Assembly: GCA_030620925.1 (NCBI GenBank)
Contig: JAUXIQ010000005.1
Coordinates: 1 to 23,220 of the forward strand
DNA length: 23,220 bases
Source: Nitrospinota bacterium
GTDB taxonomy: Bacteria; JAUXIQ01
Direction of reading: 5' to 3'
The notes beneath the pieces are model-generated. The model searched no databases. It worked only from the letters and a program-made list of their open reading frames with translations, and was not told the DNA's origin. A program made the position numbers and the translations under genes. Of this stretch, positions 15,439-23,220 are shown one piece after another; position 1 is the stretch's first letter, and every line of letters starts with the position of its first letter.

Positions 15439-15894
15439 ATGGATTTAGAGAAACTGAAAGAGCTCGTTGAATTCCTGGAAACAAAGGATTTCGTGGAAGT
15501 AGAGTATGAGAACGAGGGAGTGCGCCTCAGGCTGAGAAGGGCGGAAGCGGAGGCGCGCATAAATCCTGTGCCGACCGCTCAGCAAGACATGCCGGCACCC
15601 TCACCTTTTCAAAAAACTCAGCCGGAGCAGGGAGAGATTCTGGGAGAAGGGGACTACGTAACCGTGGAATCGCCCATAGTGGGAACGTTTTACAGGGCCT
15701 CGAGCCCGGAAGCCGACCCCTTCGTGGGGGATGGCGATACGGTGGAGAAAGGCCAGGTGCTGTGCATTATCGAAGCTATGAAGGTGATGAACGAGATAGA
15801 ATCTGAAGTGAAGGGTCGAGTCAAGTCTGTCCTGGTGGAGAATGGTCAACCGGTGGGCTATGGAGACCCTCTTTTCATTATAGAGCTTTCCTGA
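15439..15894 (+). CDS. accB: acetyl-CoA carboxylase biotin carboxyl carrier protein
   Basis: 151 residues. N-terminal dimerisation-like segment (MDLEKLKELVEFLETKDFVE), a Pro/Gln-rich linker (about 35-65) and a C-terminal biotinyl domain. The biotin lysine is K115 in EAMKVMNEIE; the 'thumb' SPIVGTFYRASSPEADPFV is typical of bacterial AccB rather than of other biotin carriers. It carries CO2 from biotin carboxylase to acetyl-CoA, the first step of fatty-acid synthesis. Start: ATG 15439 is chosen over the adjacent GTG 15436 by N-terminal fit. The nearest ribosome-like sequence is AAGG/GTGGGG, neither ideal. It is followed 3 bases later by accC, the usual pairing. Confidence 0.97.
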   Translation: MDLEKLKELVEFLETKDFVEVEYENEGVRLRLRRAEAEARINPVPTAQQDMPAPSPFQKTQPEQGEILGEGDYVTVESPIVGTFYRASSPEADPFVGDGDTVEKGQVLCIIEAMKVMNEIESEVKGRVKSVLVENGQPVGYGDPLFIIELS

Positions 15895-15897
15895 ACC

Positions 15898-17247
15898 ATG
15901 TCTGCAGCGAAACGTAATCGGGTATTCAACAAAATCCTGGTAGCCAACCGCGGCGAAATCGCCCTGCGTATAATACGCACCTGTAAAGAGATGGGCATCG
16001 GAACGGTGTCCATATACTCCCTGCCCGATAAAGAAGCGCTTCACGTGCGTTATGCGGACGAGGCGGTTTGCGTGGGCCCCGCGGAGAGTAACCTGAGCTA
16101 CATGAATGCCAGTAACATCATCAGCGCCGCTGAAATTACCGATTGTGAAGCCATTCACCCCGGTTACGGCTTTCTGGCCGAGAATGCTGATTTCGCTGAA
16201 ATGTGCGAATCGTGCAAGATAAAATTCATCGGCCCCCCGCCGGACATCATCAGATCCATGGGAGATAAGGCCAACGCCAGGAAGATGATGTCAGAGGCGG
16301 GGGTGAAGGTGCTGCCTGGAAGCCCGGGCGGCGTTGAGGACACCGATGAACTACTGGAGACGGCGGATGATATCGGTTTCCCCCTCATCATCAAGGCAAC
16401 CGCCGGTGGAGGCGGGCGGGGGATGAGGGTATGTCATAACGCGCACAGCCTTAAGAACAATCTGGCCACCGCCCAATCAGAGGCGCAGGCGGCTTTCGGC
16501 GACCCGAGGCTCTATCTGGAAAAATACGCCTCCAGGGCCAAGCATATTGAATTTCAGATCCTGGGTGACCTGCAGGGAAATATCATTCACCTGGGCGAGC
16601 GGGATTGCACCGTGCAGCGCCGCCATCAGAAGCTCATCGAAGAGTCCCCTTCGCCGGCACTTGATGATAAACTGAGGGCTGAGATGGGTCGTGCCGCGGT
16701 GAAGGCAGCCAAAACAGTGAGTTACGTGAGCGCGGGTACCATTGAGTTTCTGCTGGACTATAAGGGTGAGTTCCATTTTCTGGAGATGAACACCCGAATC
16801 CAGGTGGAACACTCGGTTACCGAGATGGTCCTGGACGTGGACCTGGTCAAGGAACAGATCAGGGTGGCCGCCGGTGAGGAGCTGTCCCTCGACCAGCGGC
16901 ACATGGGCGCCCGGGGGCACAGCATTGAATGCCGCGTTTGCGCGGAGGATCCGGTGGACTTCGTGCCCCAGCCCGGAAAAATATCAGCCCTTCATCTGCC
17001 GGGAGGCAACGGCGTGCGTGTGGACAGCTTGTTACATACCGACTGCTATGTACTCCCTTTTTACGATTCTCTTATCGCAAAGATTATAGTAAAAGGACGG
17101 GATAGACATGAAGCCATCCAGAAAATGATCCGGGCCCTGGAAGAGACGTATATCGAGGGGATAAAGACCAACATCCCTTATCTGATGGATGTGCTGGCGG
17201 ATAAAGAGTTCGTTGCGGGGAGCCACATCGTCCAGGGTACGGCATAG
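15898..17247 (+). CDS. accC: acetyl-CoA carboxylase, biotin carboxylase subunit
   Basis: 449 residues, standard. Opening ILVANRGEIALRIIRTCKEM, HPGYGFLAENADFAE, glycine-rich ATP-grasp loop KATAGGGGRGMRV, GERDCTVQRRHQKLIEESPS, and the metal/catalytic segment FLEMNTRIQVEHSVTEMV with E, N and R conserved. A C-terminal biotin carboxylase domain follows (GHSIECRVCAEDPVDFVPQP and LIAKIIVKGRDRHEAI). It charges the biotin of AccB with bicarbonate and ATP. The carboxyltransferase genes accA/accD are not in the window. The first 10 residues (SAAKRNRVFN) are an extension before the conserved start. The gene ends 61 bases before the fusion protein gene; no terminator is visible there. Confidence 0.98.
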   Translation: MSAAKRNRVFNKILVANRGEIALRIIRTCKEMGIGTVSIYSLPDKEALHVRYADEAVCVGPAESNLSYMNASNIISAAEITDCEAIHPGYGFLAENADFAEMCESCKIKFIGPPPDIIRSMGDKANARKMMSEAGVKVLPGSPGGVEDTDELLETADDIGFPLIIKATAGGGGRGMRVCHNAHSLKNNLATAQSEAQAAFGDPRLYLEKYASRAKHIEFQILGDLQGNIIHLGERDCTVQRRHQKLIEESPSPALDDKLRAEMGRAAVKAAKTVSYVSAGTIEFLLDYKGEFHFLEMNTRIQVEHSVTEMVLDVDLVKEQIRVAAGEELSLDQRHMGARGHSIECRVCAEDPVDFVPQPGKISALHLPGGNGVRVDSLLHTDCYVLPFYDSLIAKIIVKGRDRHEAIQKMIRALEETYIEGIKTNIPYLMDVLADKEFVAGSHIVQGTA

Positions 17248-17308
17248 CAGTTGTTATTCTTACCAATGAGGTTCAAAGAGAGTGATCAATGGGATATAAA
17301 CGGAGCGG

Positions 17309-19063
17309 ATGAAAAGGATGAGTGATCGCAAGTATCAAATTTTAATAGTAGTTCTGATAGCCGTCGCCTCTGTGGTGGCGGTAATCTGGTTTGCCGGAGT
17401 CGGTTTTTTCAATAAAAAAGTTTTCACCCAGGCCGAACGGAGGGATGTTAAAGAAGATGTGAGGATAAGCGGTTCAGCCTCCGCCATTCCGCTTATGAAG
17501 ATCGTCGCTCATGAGTATATGGAAAAAAATCCCAACGTGAAGATTAAGTTTCTCCTCGAAACCCATTCCAGAGGGGGATTATCCAGCGCCTACAAAGGGG
17601 AAGTCGATTTAGGGGTACTCTCGAGGACCATTACCTCCGAGGAGGAACAGTTTAAAATGAGGTTCCTCCATTTAGCCAACGACGTGCTGGTTTTCGCCAC
17701 CCATCACTCGGTTAATGTCGACAACCTCACGAGCCGGCAGATAAAGGATATTTACTCCGGCAAGATAACTAACTGGAAGGAAGTGGGTGGGTCTGACACG
17801 AATATCGTGGTTATCGACAGGCCCGAACATACTTCACCCAAAATAACCTTAAGGGGACTGCTGTTCGGGAAAGACCTGGTTATCTCTTCAGATGTTATGT
17901 CGCTGGAGCGCCCCTGGCAGATGAATGAATCCCTCAAGACCATATCCCACTCCATCGGCTACACTTCTCTTGCGGATATAATCCGCGAGAACCTGAATTT
18001 AAATATTTTGAAGATTGACGGGGTGAGCCCCAGTCTGGCCAACGTGGAGAACCAGAAGTACAAGTATTTCAGACCTTTCGGTTTTGTGCTGAGCCCATCC
18101 CCCAGCAAGCAGACCATGCGGTTGGTCAATTTTGTCTACAGCGAAGAGGGGAGCAAGATAATAGAGAACGCCGGGTATGCGCCGGTGATCATGACGCTGG
18201 TCATAGCGACCATTCCCGAGCGAAGCGTGTTAAGGCAGGAGGAGAGATACAGGCCGTTGATACACTATTTGTATCGCAGGCTGGGCAGCCAGGTGCGCAT
18301 CAGGCTGAAGCATCTACCCAGTTATGAGCAGGTGGTTGAGGAGTTTATGGCCGGGAAGGTGAACGCCGCATTCTTAGGCAGTTTAACCTATGCGCTGGCC
18401 CAGACCAAGGTCGGCGTGACCGCCATCGCCCGACCGGAGAAAAACGGTGTTTCCCAGTACAGGGGACTCATCTTTACGCGCAAAGACAGTGGTATAAAAA
18501 GCTGGAAAGACCTTAAAGGGCGGAGTTTGGCTATGATTGAGGCTACCACTGCCGGAGAGATATTTCCCAAACTCTACTTGAAAAAGTACGGGGTGGATAA
18601 CTTAGAGGCGTTCCTTGGAGATATAGTCTACGTAGGCAGCCATGATGATGCCATCTTAAAGGTCCTTAACGGGGAAGTGGATGCCGCTGCGGCCAAGGAT
18701 TTGATCTTTTACAAGTTGGCTCAGGAAATACCCCGGCTGAAAGAGGAAATTAGCATCCTGGCCACCGGTTTCCCCGCGCCTGAGAACGCTCTTACCATAC
18801 GTAAGGATATAGACATAAAGTGTTATAACTGTCACGCTCTGCGAACCGGTCAACAGTCGGAAGGGAAGATATTTCATAGAGGAAGGTGGGACGGGCTGGA
18901 AAACAGTCTGCGAAGAGCATTATTGGACCTCAACGATACGGAAGAAGGAAGGGCGGTCCTGGAACAGTTCGGCGCTGACCGATTTGTGAAGACCACCGAC
19001 GAGGACTATCGCGAACTCTATGAGAGTCTAAAAAAGTTGGGGATCGATTTAAACCGCAACTGA
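17309..19063 (+). CDS. membrane-anchored PstS-like/PhnD-like fusion with a CxxCH insert
   Basis: 584 residues. One N-terminal helix (ILIVVLIAVASVVAVIWFAG, about 11-31) without lipobox should anchor it facing the periplasm. Residues about 50-293 are a PstS-like phosphate-binding fold (RISGSASAIPLMKIVAHEYM, VDLGVLSRTITSEEEQF, IYSGKITNWKEVGG, FVYSEEGSKIIENAGYAPV). Residues about 295-580 are a PhnD-like fold (TLVIATIPERSVL, FMAGKVNAAFLGSLTYALAQ, KDLKGRSLAMIEATTAGEIF, VLNGEVDAAAAKD, then EEGRAVLEQFGADRFVKTTD). Between RKDID and SLRRALLDL, where PhnD proteins usually join directly, lies a roughly 29-residue insert with CYNCH (C505, C508, H509) and a later histidine in KIFHRGRW. That is a haem c attachment motif. 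No ABC transporter genes are near; a sensor kinase follows 208 bases later. Fold assignment is firm, haem binding is inference. Confidence 0.85.
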   Translation: MKRMSDRKYQILIVVLIAVASVVAVIWFAGVGFFNKKVFTQAERRDVKEDVRISGSASAIPLMKIVAHEYMEKNPNVKIKFLLETHSRGGLSSAYKGEVDLGVLSRTITSEEEQFKMRFLHLANDVLVFATHHSVNVDNLTSRQIKDIYSGKITNWKEVGGSDTNIVVIDRPEHTSPKITLRGLLFGKDLVISSDVMSLERPWQMNESLKTISHSIGYTSLADIIRENLNLNILKIDGVSPSLANVENQKYKYFRPFGFVLSPSPSKQTMRLVNFVYSEEGSKIIENAGYAPVIMTLVIATIPERSVLRQEERYRPLIHYLYRRLGSQVRIRLKHLPSYEQVVEEFMAGKVNAAFLGSLTYALAQTKVGVTAIARPEKNGVSQYRGLIFTRKDSGIKSWKDLKGRSLAMIEATTAGEIFPKLYLKKYGVDNLEAFLGDIVYVGSHDDAILKVLNGEVDAAAAKDLIFYKLAQEIPRLKEEISILATGFPAPENALTIRKDIDIKCYNCHALRTGQQSEGKIFHRGRWDGLENSLRRALLDLNDTEEGRAVLEQFGADRFVKTTDEDYRELYESLKKLGIDLNRN

Positions 19064-19271
19064 TCGAGAATTGACCTTTTCACAGGGTTGTGCACCTGCC
19101 CGGGGTATCGGGCGGGTTATAGAGGCGTTCCAGTGAGGCGGGGCGAGGATTGCCTCTGCTCCGGATTATATCAAGGTTAAGGGGTCTGGGAAGGAATCCG
19201 CTCGCCGGAGTCTAATCATACCCATGATGGTGGAGCGGGGGTATTCACATTAAGTTCTGCGGTGAGAATCG

Positions 19272-21464
19272 ATGGCTGTCTTCAAATTACCTCCTTTGAG
19301 AAAAGGCATTCACGCCAGGATTTTAATCCCTGCGGTGATAATGACGGTCACCATAGGGGTGATAACAGTTCTGGTATCTTCCAAAATAATCACCGGCAGC
19401 ATTGAATCGCGCGCCAGTGAGTATATGGAAAACAACGACAACCTTTTTTCCCAGATACTGATGGAGCAGGAAGAGAAAGTGGCTTTCTATTCCCAGTTTA
19501 TGGCCGACATGGTTAAGCTCTCTCGCCAGATTTCGGGCACCCCCACCGGACGCTCCATGCTCATCTACCTTCTGGAATCGCTGGAGCGGGAGGGGATAAA
19601 AATAAATATTTACAGGAGCAAATTTAAGTTCGAGGATGCTCGGCAGATTTTGATTCAGAAAGGCTACCTGGGCATCAGAGCCACCGGCGTATTGGAGCTG
19701 AACAGGAAGAACACCCCTTACATGGCCATGGTGGGAGTTTCTCCCGTGGAGAGGAAGGAGGGCATAACAGAGGTGGTGCTTGCCACCCATGAGATCGATG
19801 AAGATTTTCTTAATAATATTAAGAATAAGACGGGAGCCGACCTTTACTTCTTTTACAGCGACGGCTCCGTATTGTCCACGCTGAAGGATTCTGCATGCGT
19901 GGAACGAATCAGAGAGGTGTTTGTTAACCGGCTGGGCGCTTCTGTTATAAAAGAGTTCTCTGATCGCACGATTACCCTGAACTGCGGAGGCAACCCCCAG
20001 AAGATAATATTTAAGCCTCACATTGTGAACTTGAATGCTAAAGGTGTCTATGCTCTTTCAGTACCTATGAGCGATCTCCTCATGGCCCGGAAGCAGCTGA
20101 CTCTGCAGGTGGTGCTCATGATGGTATTCATGCTTTCTTTGATCATAATCATTTACTCTCTTGTCGTACGAAGGATAGTTCATCCCATTCAAGACCTTTC
20201 GGAGGCCACCGAGAAGGTGGCCCGGGGTGATCTTACTCAGAGCATAGATATCCGCTCAGGGGATGAACTGGGCGAATTGGGTTATAACTTCAACCGGATG
20301 ATTATGCAGCTCTATGCCGCGCGCACTGCCATGGAAGCGCTTCACACCAGACAGATGGAGCGGGCGGAGCGCCTGGCCGTACTGGGTCAGATGGCCAGCG
20401 GTGTCGCCCATGAGTTTAATAACATACTGGCCATCGTGTTGGCCAACGCCCAACTCCTGCTCAGAAGCATGGGTAAAGACACTAAAGCGTTGAGGAGAAT
20501 TAACGCCATAGAGCAAGCCGCCAAGGATGGCGCCCAGACGGTTCAACGCATGCAAGAGTTCGCCCGGGTTCGCAAGGATGAGACTTTCATTTACGTGGAT
20601 TTGAATCAAGTGCTGAGTGATGTGGTGGAAGCCACCAGACCGCGCTGGAAAGTACAATCTGAACGCGAAGGACATCCTGTGGAAATGGACGTCAGGTTGG
20701 GGGATACGATGCCTGTATCGGGTAATCCTGCTGAGCTGCGGGAAGTTATAACCAACCTGATTTTCAACGCCCTGGATGCCATGCCCCGGGGGGGGAAGAT
20801 TATCATCGAGACCAAAATGGATAATAACGAGGCGGTGATGACCTTCGCCGATACGGGTATAGGTATGTCCCCGGAGGTACAACAAAGGGTCTTCGACCCC
20901 TTTTTCACCACCAAAGAGTTCAGCAGCTCCGGCCTGGGGTTGAGCGTATCTTATGGAATCATCTCTCGGCACGGAGGCGAAATACTGGTGGATAGCGTGG
21001 AAGGCCAGGGCACCGTGTTCACCCTGAGACTCCCGTTAAGCGAGAGAAAGGATGAGGAGGCTGCCACCGAGGTTGTCTCCGAGATTCATCACAGCGCAAA
21101 AGTTTTAATTATAGATGATGAGCAGGGAATACTCGATGCCCTATCGGACTCGCTGAGCGCCATGGGGCATGAAGTAAGCACGGCGGGAAGCGGAAAAGAA
21201 GGCCTGGAGAAGTTCGATAAAAAGAAGTACGATGTGGTGTTCACCGATCTGGGGATGCCGGATATGAATGGATGGGAAGTGGCCAGGGCTATAAAACAGA
21301 TAAGCCCCAAGACCCCGGTAGCTATGATTACCGGTTGGCACATGGAGCTTAAAGAAGATAAAATGAAGAGGGAAGGGGTGGACCTGGTTATCACCAAGCC
21401 CTTCGAAATGGATAGCTTGCAGCGGGTCATGGCCGAAGCCCTGTCGCTTAAGTCCAAGATGTGA
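19272..21464 (+). CDS. hybrid sensor histidine kinase (CACHE-like, HAMP, HisKA, HATPase, receiver)
   Basis: 730 residues. TM1 at about 17-40, a periplasmic CACHE-like sensor at about 41-273 (VLELNRKNTPYMAMVGVSPV, VLATHEIDEDFLNNI, LYFFYSDGSVLST), TM2 at about 275-298. HAMP starts VVRRIVHPIQDLSEATEKVA and ends GDELGELGYNFNRM. The H-box is LGQMASGVAHEFNNILAIVL with phospho-acceptor H380. The ATPase has NLIFNALDAMPRGG, FADTGIGMS and GLGLSVSYGI. The C-terminal receiver has KVLIIDDEQ, phospho-acceptor D659 in VVFTDLGMPDMNGWE, and the ITKPF lysine. No DNA-binding output domain is present and no partner regulator lies in the window, so the phosphate must pass on elsewhere or the receiver modulates the kinase. 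GGTGAG is 5 bases before the ATG. It probably works with the binding-domain fusion upstream (inference from adjacency). Confidence 0.95.
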   Translation: MAVFKLPPLRKGIHARILIPAVIMTVTIGVITVLVSSKIITGSIESRASEYMENNDNLFSQILMEQEEKVAFYSQFMADMVKLSRQISGTPTGRSMLIYLLESLEREGIKINIYRSKFKFEDARQILIQKGYLGIRATGVLELNRKNTPYMAMVGVSPVERKEGITEVVLATHEIDEDFLNNIKNKTGADLYFFYSDGSVLSTLKDSACVERIREVFVNRLGASVIKEFSDRTITLNCGGNPQKIIFKPHIVNLNAKGVYALSVPMSDLLMARKQLTLQVVLMMVFMLSLIIIIYSLVVRRIVHPIQDLSEATEKVARGDLTQSIDIRSGDELGELGYNFNRMIMQLYAARTAMEALHTRQMERAERLAVLGQMASGVAHEFNNILAIVLANAQLLLRSMGKDTKALRRINAIEQAAKDGAQTVQRMQEFARVRKDETFIYVDLNQVLSDVVEATRPRWKVQSEREGHPVEMDVRLGDTMPVSGNPAELREVITNLIFNALDAMPRGGKIIIETKMDNNEAVMTFADTGIGMSPEVQQRVFDPFFTTKEFSSSGLGLSVSYGIISRHGGEILVDSVEGQGTVFTLRLPLSERKDEEAATEVVSEIHHSAKVLIIDDEQGILDALSDSLSAMGHEVSTAGSGKEGLEKFDKKKYDVVFTDLGMPDMNGWEVARAIKQISPKTPVAMITGWHMELKEDKMKREGVDLVITKPFEMDSLQRVMAEALSLKSKM

Positions 21465-21489
21465 AGGATTTCGATAATCGTCTAAGCCG

Positions 21490-21564
21490 GGCGCTGAAGC
21501 GCCGTACTATGTAGAGGCCTGCCGGGGGGCTGCCCCCTGCGGGGCAGGGCGTACCCGCTTCAGC
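21490..21564. repeat. nested inverted repeats between the kinase and the TPP enzyme gene
   Basis: Three parts: GGCGCT-GA-AGCGCC at 21490-21503, a perfect hairpin TGCCCC-CTGC-GGGGCA at 21531-21546, and a long-range pair GCTGAAGC (21493-21500) with GCTTCAGC (21557-21564) that closes over it. No T-run follows. It may be a dispersed REP/MITE-like element or an RNA structure; I see no second copy in the window. Confidence 0.5.
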
Positions 21565-21656
21565 AGGGAAAAAGCCTACCGCCGCGTATTCTGTTTAAAG
21601 AAAAGGAACGTTTAGGGGCCTTTGTTTGACCTTTCTCACCCGGGGAGCGGTAACTG

Positions 21657-23220
21657 ATGGATGAGGTTCGCGGGTACATGCTGGCTGCCGAGGCAGTGAA
21701 AAGGGAGGGAGTGGACACCGTCTTCTTTCTCATGGGCGGCCCCATCACTCCGGTAGTAAAGGCTTGCATGGAGATGGGAATAAGGGCGGTGGATGTCCGC
21801 CACGAGCAGGCAGCGGCCATGATGGCCCACGGCTGGAGCAGGGTCACGGGCAGGCCGGGAGTCTGTTTCACCTGTTCGGGGCCCGGCACCACCAACGCCG
21901 CCACCGGCATCGCCAACGCTTTCGTTGACGGAGCTCCCGTGGTCTACATCGGCGGCTCGAGCCCGCTGGTTCGCGCCGGGACCTACGCGTTTCAGGATAT
22001 CGACCAGGTGGCCATGCTAAAGCCCGTCACCAAATGGGCTGAGCAGGTGCAGGAGGGCGGCAGGATAGCCGAGCTGGTGCGCACCGCGTTTCGCAAGGCG
22101 GTGAGCGGAAAGCCGGGTCCGGTTTACCTCGATCTTCCCTGGGACATAATTTACAGCAAAGTGGATCGTAGCAGGGTGGAGCTTCCCCCCTTTCCTGAGA
22201 CGGCTGGCCGACCCCAGGCCGACCCCGTTATGGTGGAATCGGCGGTTGAAATACTTAAACGGGCCGAGAGACCGCTGATAGTGGCGGGGAGCGGGGTACT
22301 CTGGTCGGGGGCGGAAGACGAGCTGGCCCGTCTGGTGGATGAGACCGGCCTGCCCCTTTTCACCACCCCCCTGGCCAGGGGGATTATCCCTGAAGACCAC
22401 AAGCGCTCTTTCATCGCCGCCCGTTCGTTGGCCTTCAGCGAGGCGGACGCCCTTTTAGTGGTGGGCACGAGGTTCAGCTTCATCATGGCCTTCGGGCAGC
22501 CGCCGCGCTTCAACGCCAGGGCGAAAATAATACGCGCAGACATAGACCCTGAGGAGATTGGTCATAATCGGGCCGTGGACGTTCCTCTGGTGGGAGACGC
22601 CCGGCAAGTGATCACGCAGCTTTTAGAAGAGGCTGCGGGCGCCGTGCACGTGGAAGACGATTCCCCCTGGATCAAAACGCTGCGCGAAAAGGATGCAACC
22701 AACAGGGAAGAGTTGACCCCCCTCCTTAACTCCGAAAAGATACCCGTTCATCCGCTCAGGCTTTGCAAGGAAATAAGCGATTTCATGGACCATGACGCCA
22801 CGCTGATAGTGGACGGGCACGAGATACTGAACTACGCCCGTCAATCCATTCCCGTCTATTATCCGAGGCACCGGTTGAACCCGGGGGCTTTCGGCTGCAT
22901 CGGCGTGGGCCTGCCTTTCGGGGTGGCCGCCAAGCTGGCCCGGCCCGACGGCCAGGTAGTGGTGCTTACCGGTGACGGCTCGTTCGGTCTCAACGGATTT
23001 GAGATGGACACCGCTATACGCAATAACCTCCCCATTATGGTGGTTATAAGCAACAACGGGGGATGGACTGCAGGCGGGGAGGGACGCTGGGATATACCGG
23101 GCAGGGAGCTGGGCTTCGGCCGCTACGAAAAGATGGTGGAGGCTTTCGGAGGGCACGCCGAATACGTCACCGACCCGCGAGAGATCAGGCCCGCCCTGGA
23201 AAGGGCGAAAGCTTCGGGCG
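21657..23220 (+). CDS. thiamine-diphosphate enzyme, acetolactate synthase / 2-hydroxyacyl-CoA lyase-like (partial)
   Basis: 521 residues visible; the frame is open to the right edge, so the C-terminus is missing. The N-terminal domain has the catalytic glutamate in VDVRHEQAAAMMAHGWSRVT and CFTCSGPGTTNAATGIANAF. The central domain includes RPLIVAGSGVLWSGAEDEL and ADALLVVGTRFSF. The C-terminal TPP motif begins LTGDGSFGLNGFEMDTAIRN and closes at VVISNNGG, i.e. the GDGS...NN form. Family-wide features are intact. The NNGGW ending and overall pattern lean towards the oxalyl-CoA decarboxylase / 2-hydroxyacyl-CoA lyase branch, but acetolactate synthase cannot be excluded, so no symbol is given. GGGGAGCGG lies about 7 bases before the ATG at 21657. 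The gap to the kinase (192 bases) contains the hairpin element. Confidence 0.9.
   Translation, partial: MDEVRGYMLAAEAVKREGVDTVFFLMGGPITPVVKACMEMGIRAVDVRHEQAAAMMAHGWSRVTGRPGVCFTCSGPGTTNAATGIANAFVDGAPVVYIGGSSPLVRAGTYAFQDIDQVAMLKPVTKWAEQVQEGGRIAELVRTAFRKAVSGKPGPVYLDLPWDIIYSKVDRSRVELPPFPETAGRPQADPVMVESAVEILKRAERPLIVAGSGVLWSGAEDELARLVDETGLPLFTTPLARGIIPEDHKRSFIAARSLAFSEADALLVVGTRFSFIMAFGQPPRFNARAKIIRADIDPEEIGHNRAVDVPLVGDARQVITQLLEEAAGAVHVEDDSPWIKTLREKDATNREELTPLLNSEKIPVHPLRLCKEISDFMDHDATLIVDGHEILNYARQSIPVYYPRHRLNPGAFGCIGVGLPFGVAAKLARPDGQVVVLTGDGSFGLNGFEMDTAIRNNLPIMVVISNNGGWTAGGEGRWDIPGRELGFGRYEKMVEAFGGHAEYVTDPREIRPALERAKASG

Noticed and set aside
19098-19113. GCCCG-N6-CGGGC hairpin after the fusion protein gene, considered as a terminator
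   Set aside because: No T-run follows; G-rich DNA makes 5-base stems common by chance.
1-23220. CRISPR array, transposase or phage structural genes
   Set aside because: No regularly spaced repeats and no transposase, integrase or phage-like protein was seen on either strand.

Overview
The window is a piece of bacterial chromosome, probably from a Gram-negative (two-membrane) lineage. This rests on type IV pilus assembly genes (pilM, pilN, pilO), a signal-peptide-bearing LpoA-like periplasmic protein, a YidD, a PilZ protein and a large CACHE-type sensor kinase. The run aroB - TPR - aroQ - Xaa-Pro peptidase - efp - accB - accC behind pilMNO recalls gene order I remember from Desulfobacterota (former Deltaproteobacteria). 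I cannot confirm the lineage without a search, and several uncultured phyla share the pattern.

Layout. (1) 1-2617 is a visibly AT-richer accessory block of short genes: PilZ protein, SnoaL-like protein, an unknown protein, a free-standing HIRAN protein and a broken zinc-ribbon gene. It is followed by about 400 bases without a gene that hold a 31-base match to the 3' end of a tmRNA gene. The block stops at the 3' end of tRNA-Arg(UCG) (2618-2694, minus), the usual geometry of an integration site. (2) 2810-7219 is on the minus strand: an operon-like LpoA-type binding protein, rarA and a GalU-type nucleotidyltransferase, then yidD with its own terminator, then khpA with a good promoter. (3) 7558-17247 is on the plus strand: a site-2 protease, pilMNO, then aroB, TPR protein, aroQ, M24 peptidase, efp, accB and accC, mostly overlapping or tightly spaced. 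This joins pilus assembly, shikimate synthesis, EF-P and the first step of fatty-acid synthesis. (4) 17309-21464 holds an unusual pair: a membrane-anchored fusion of a PstS-like and a PhnD-like binding domain carrying a CxxCH (haem c type) insert, then a hybrid histidine kinase with CACHE-like sensor, HAMP and receiver domains. (5) From 21657 a thiamine-diphosphate enzyme runs off the right edge.

The best candidate for something undescribed is the pair at 17309-21464. Two oxyanion-binding-type domains, tethered by one membrane helix and carrying a possible covalent haem site, sit beside a kinase with no transporter in sight, which suggests a sensory module rather than an uptake system. The second point of interest is the accessory block edge with the tmRNA fragment. 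All functional statements come from motif recognition by eye; no database search was run.
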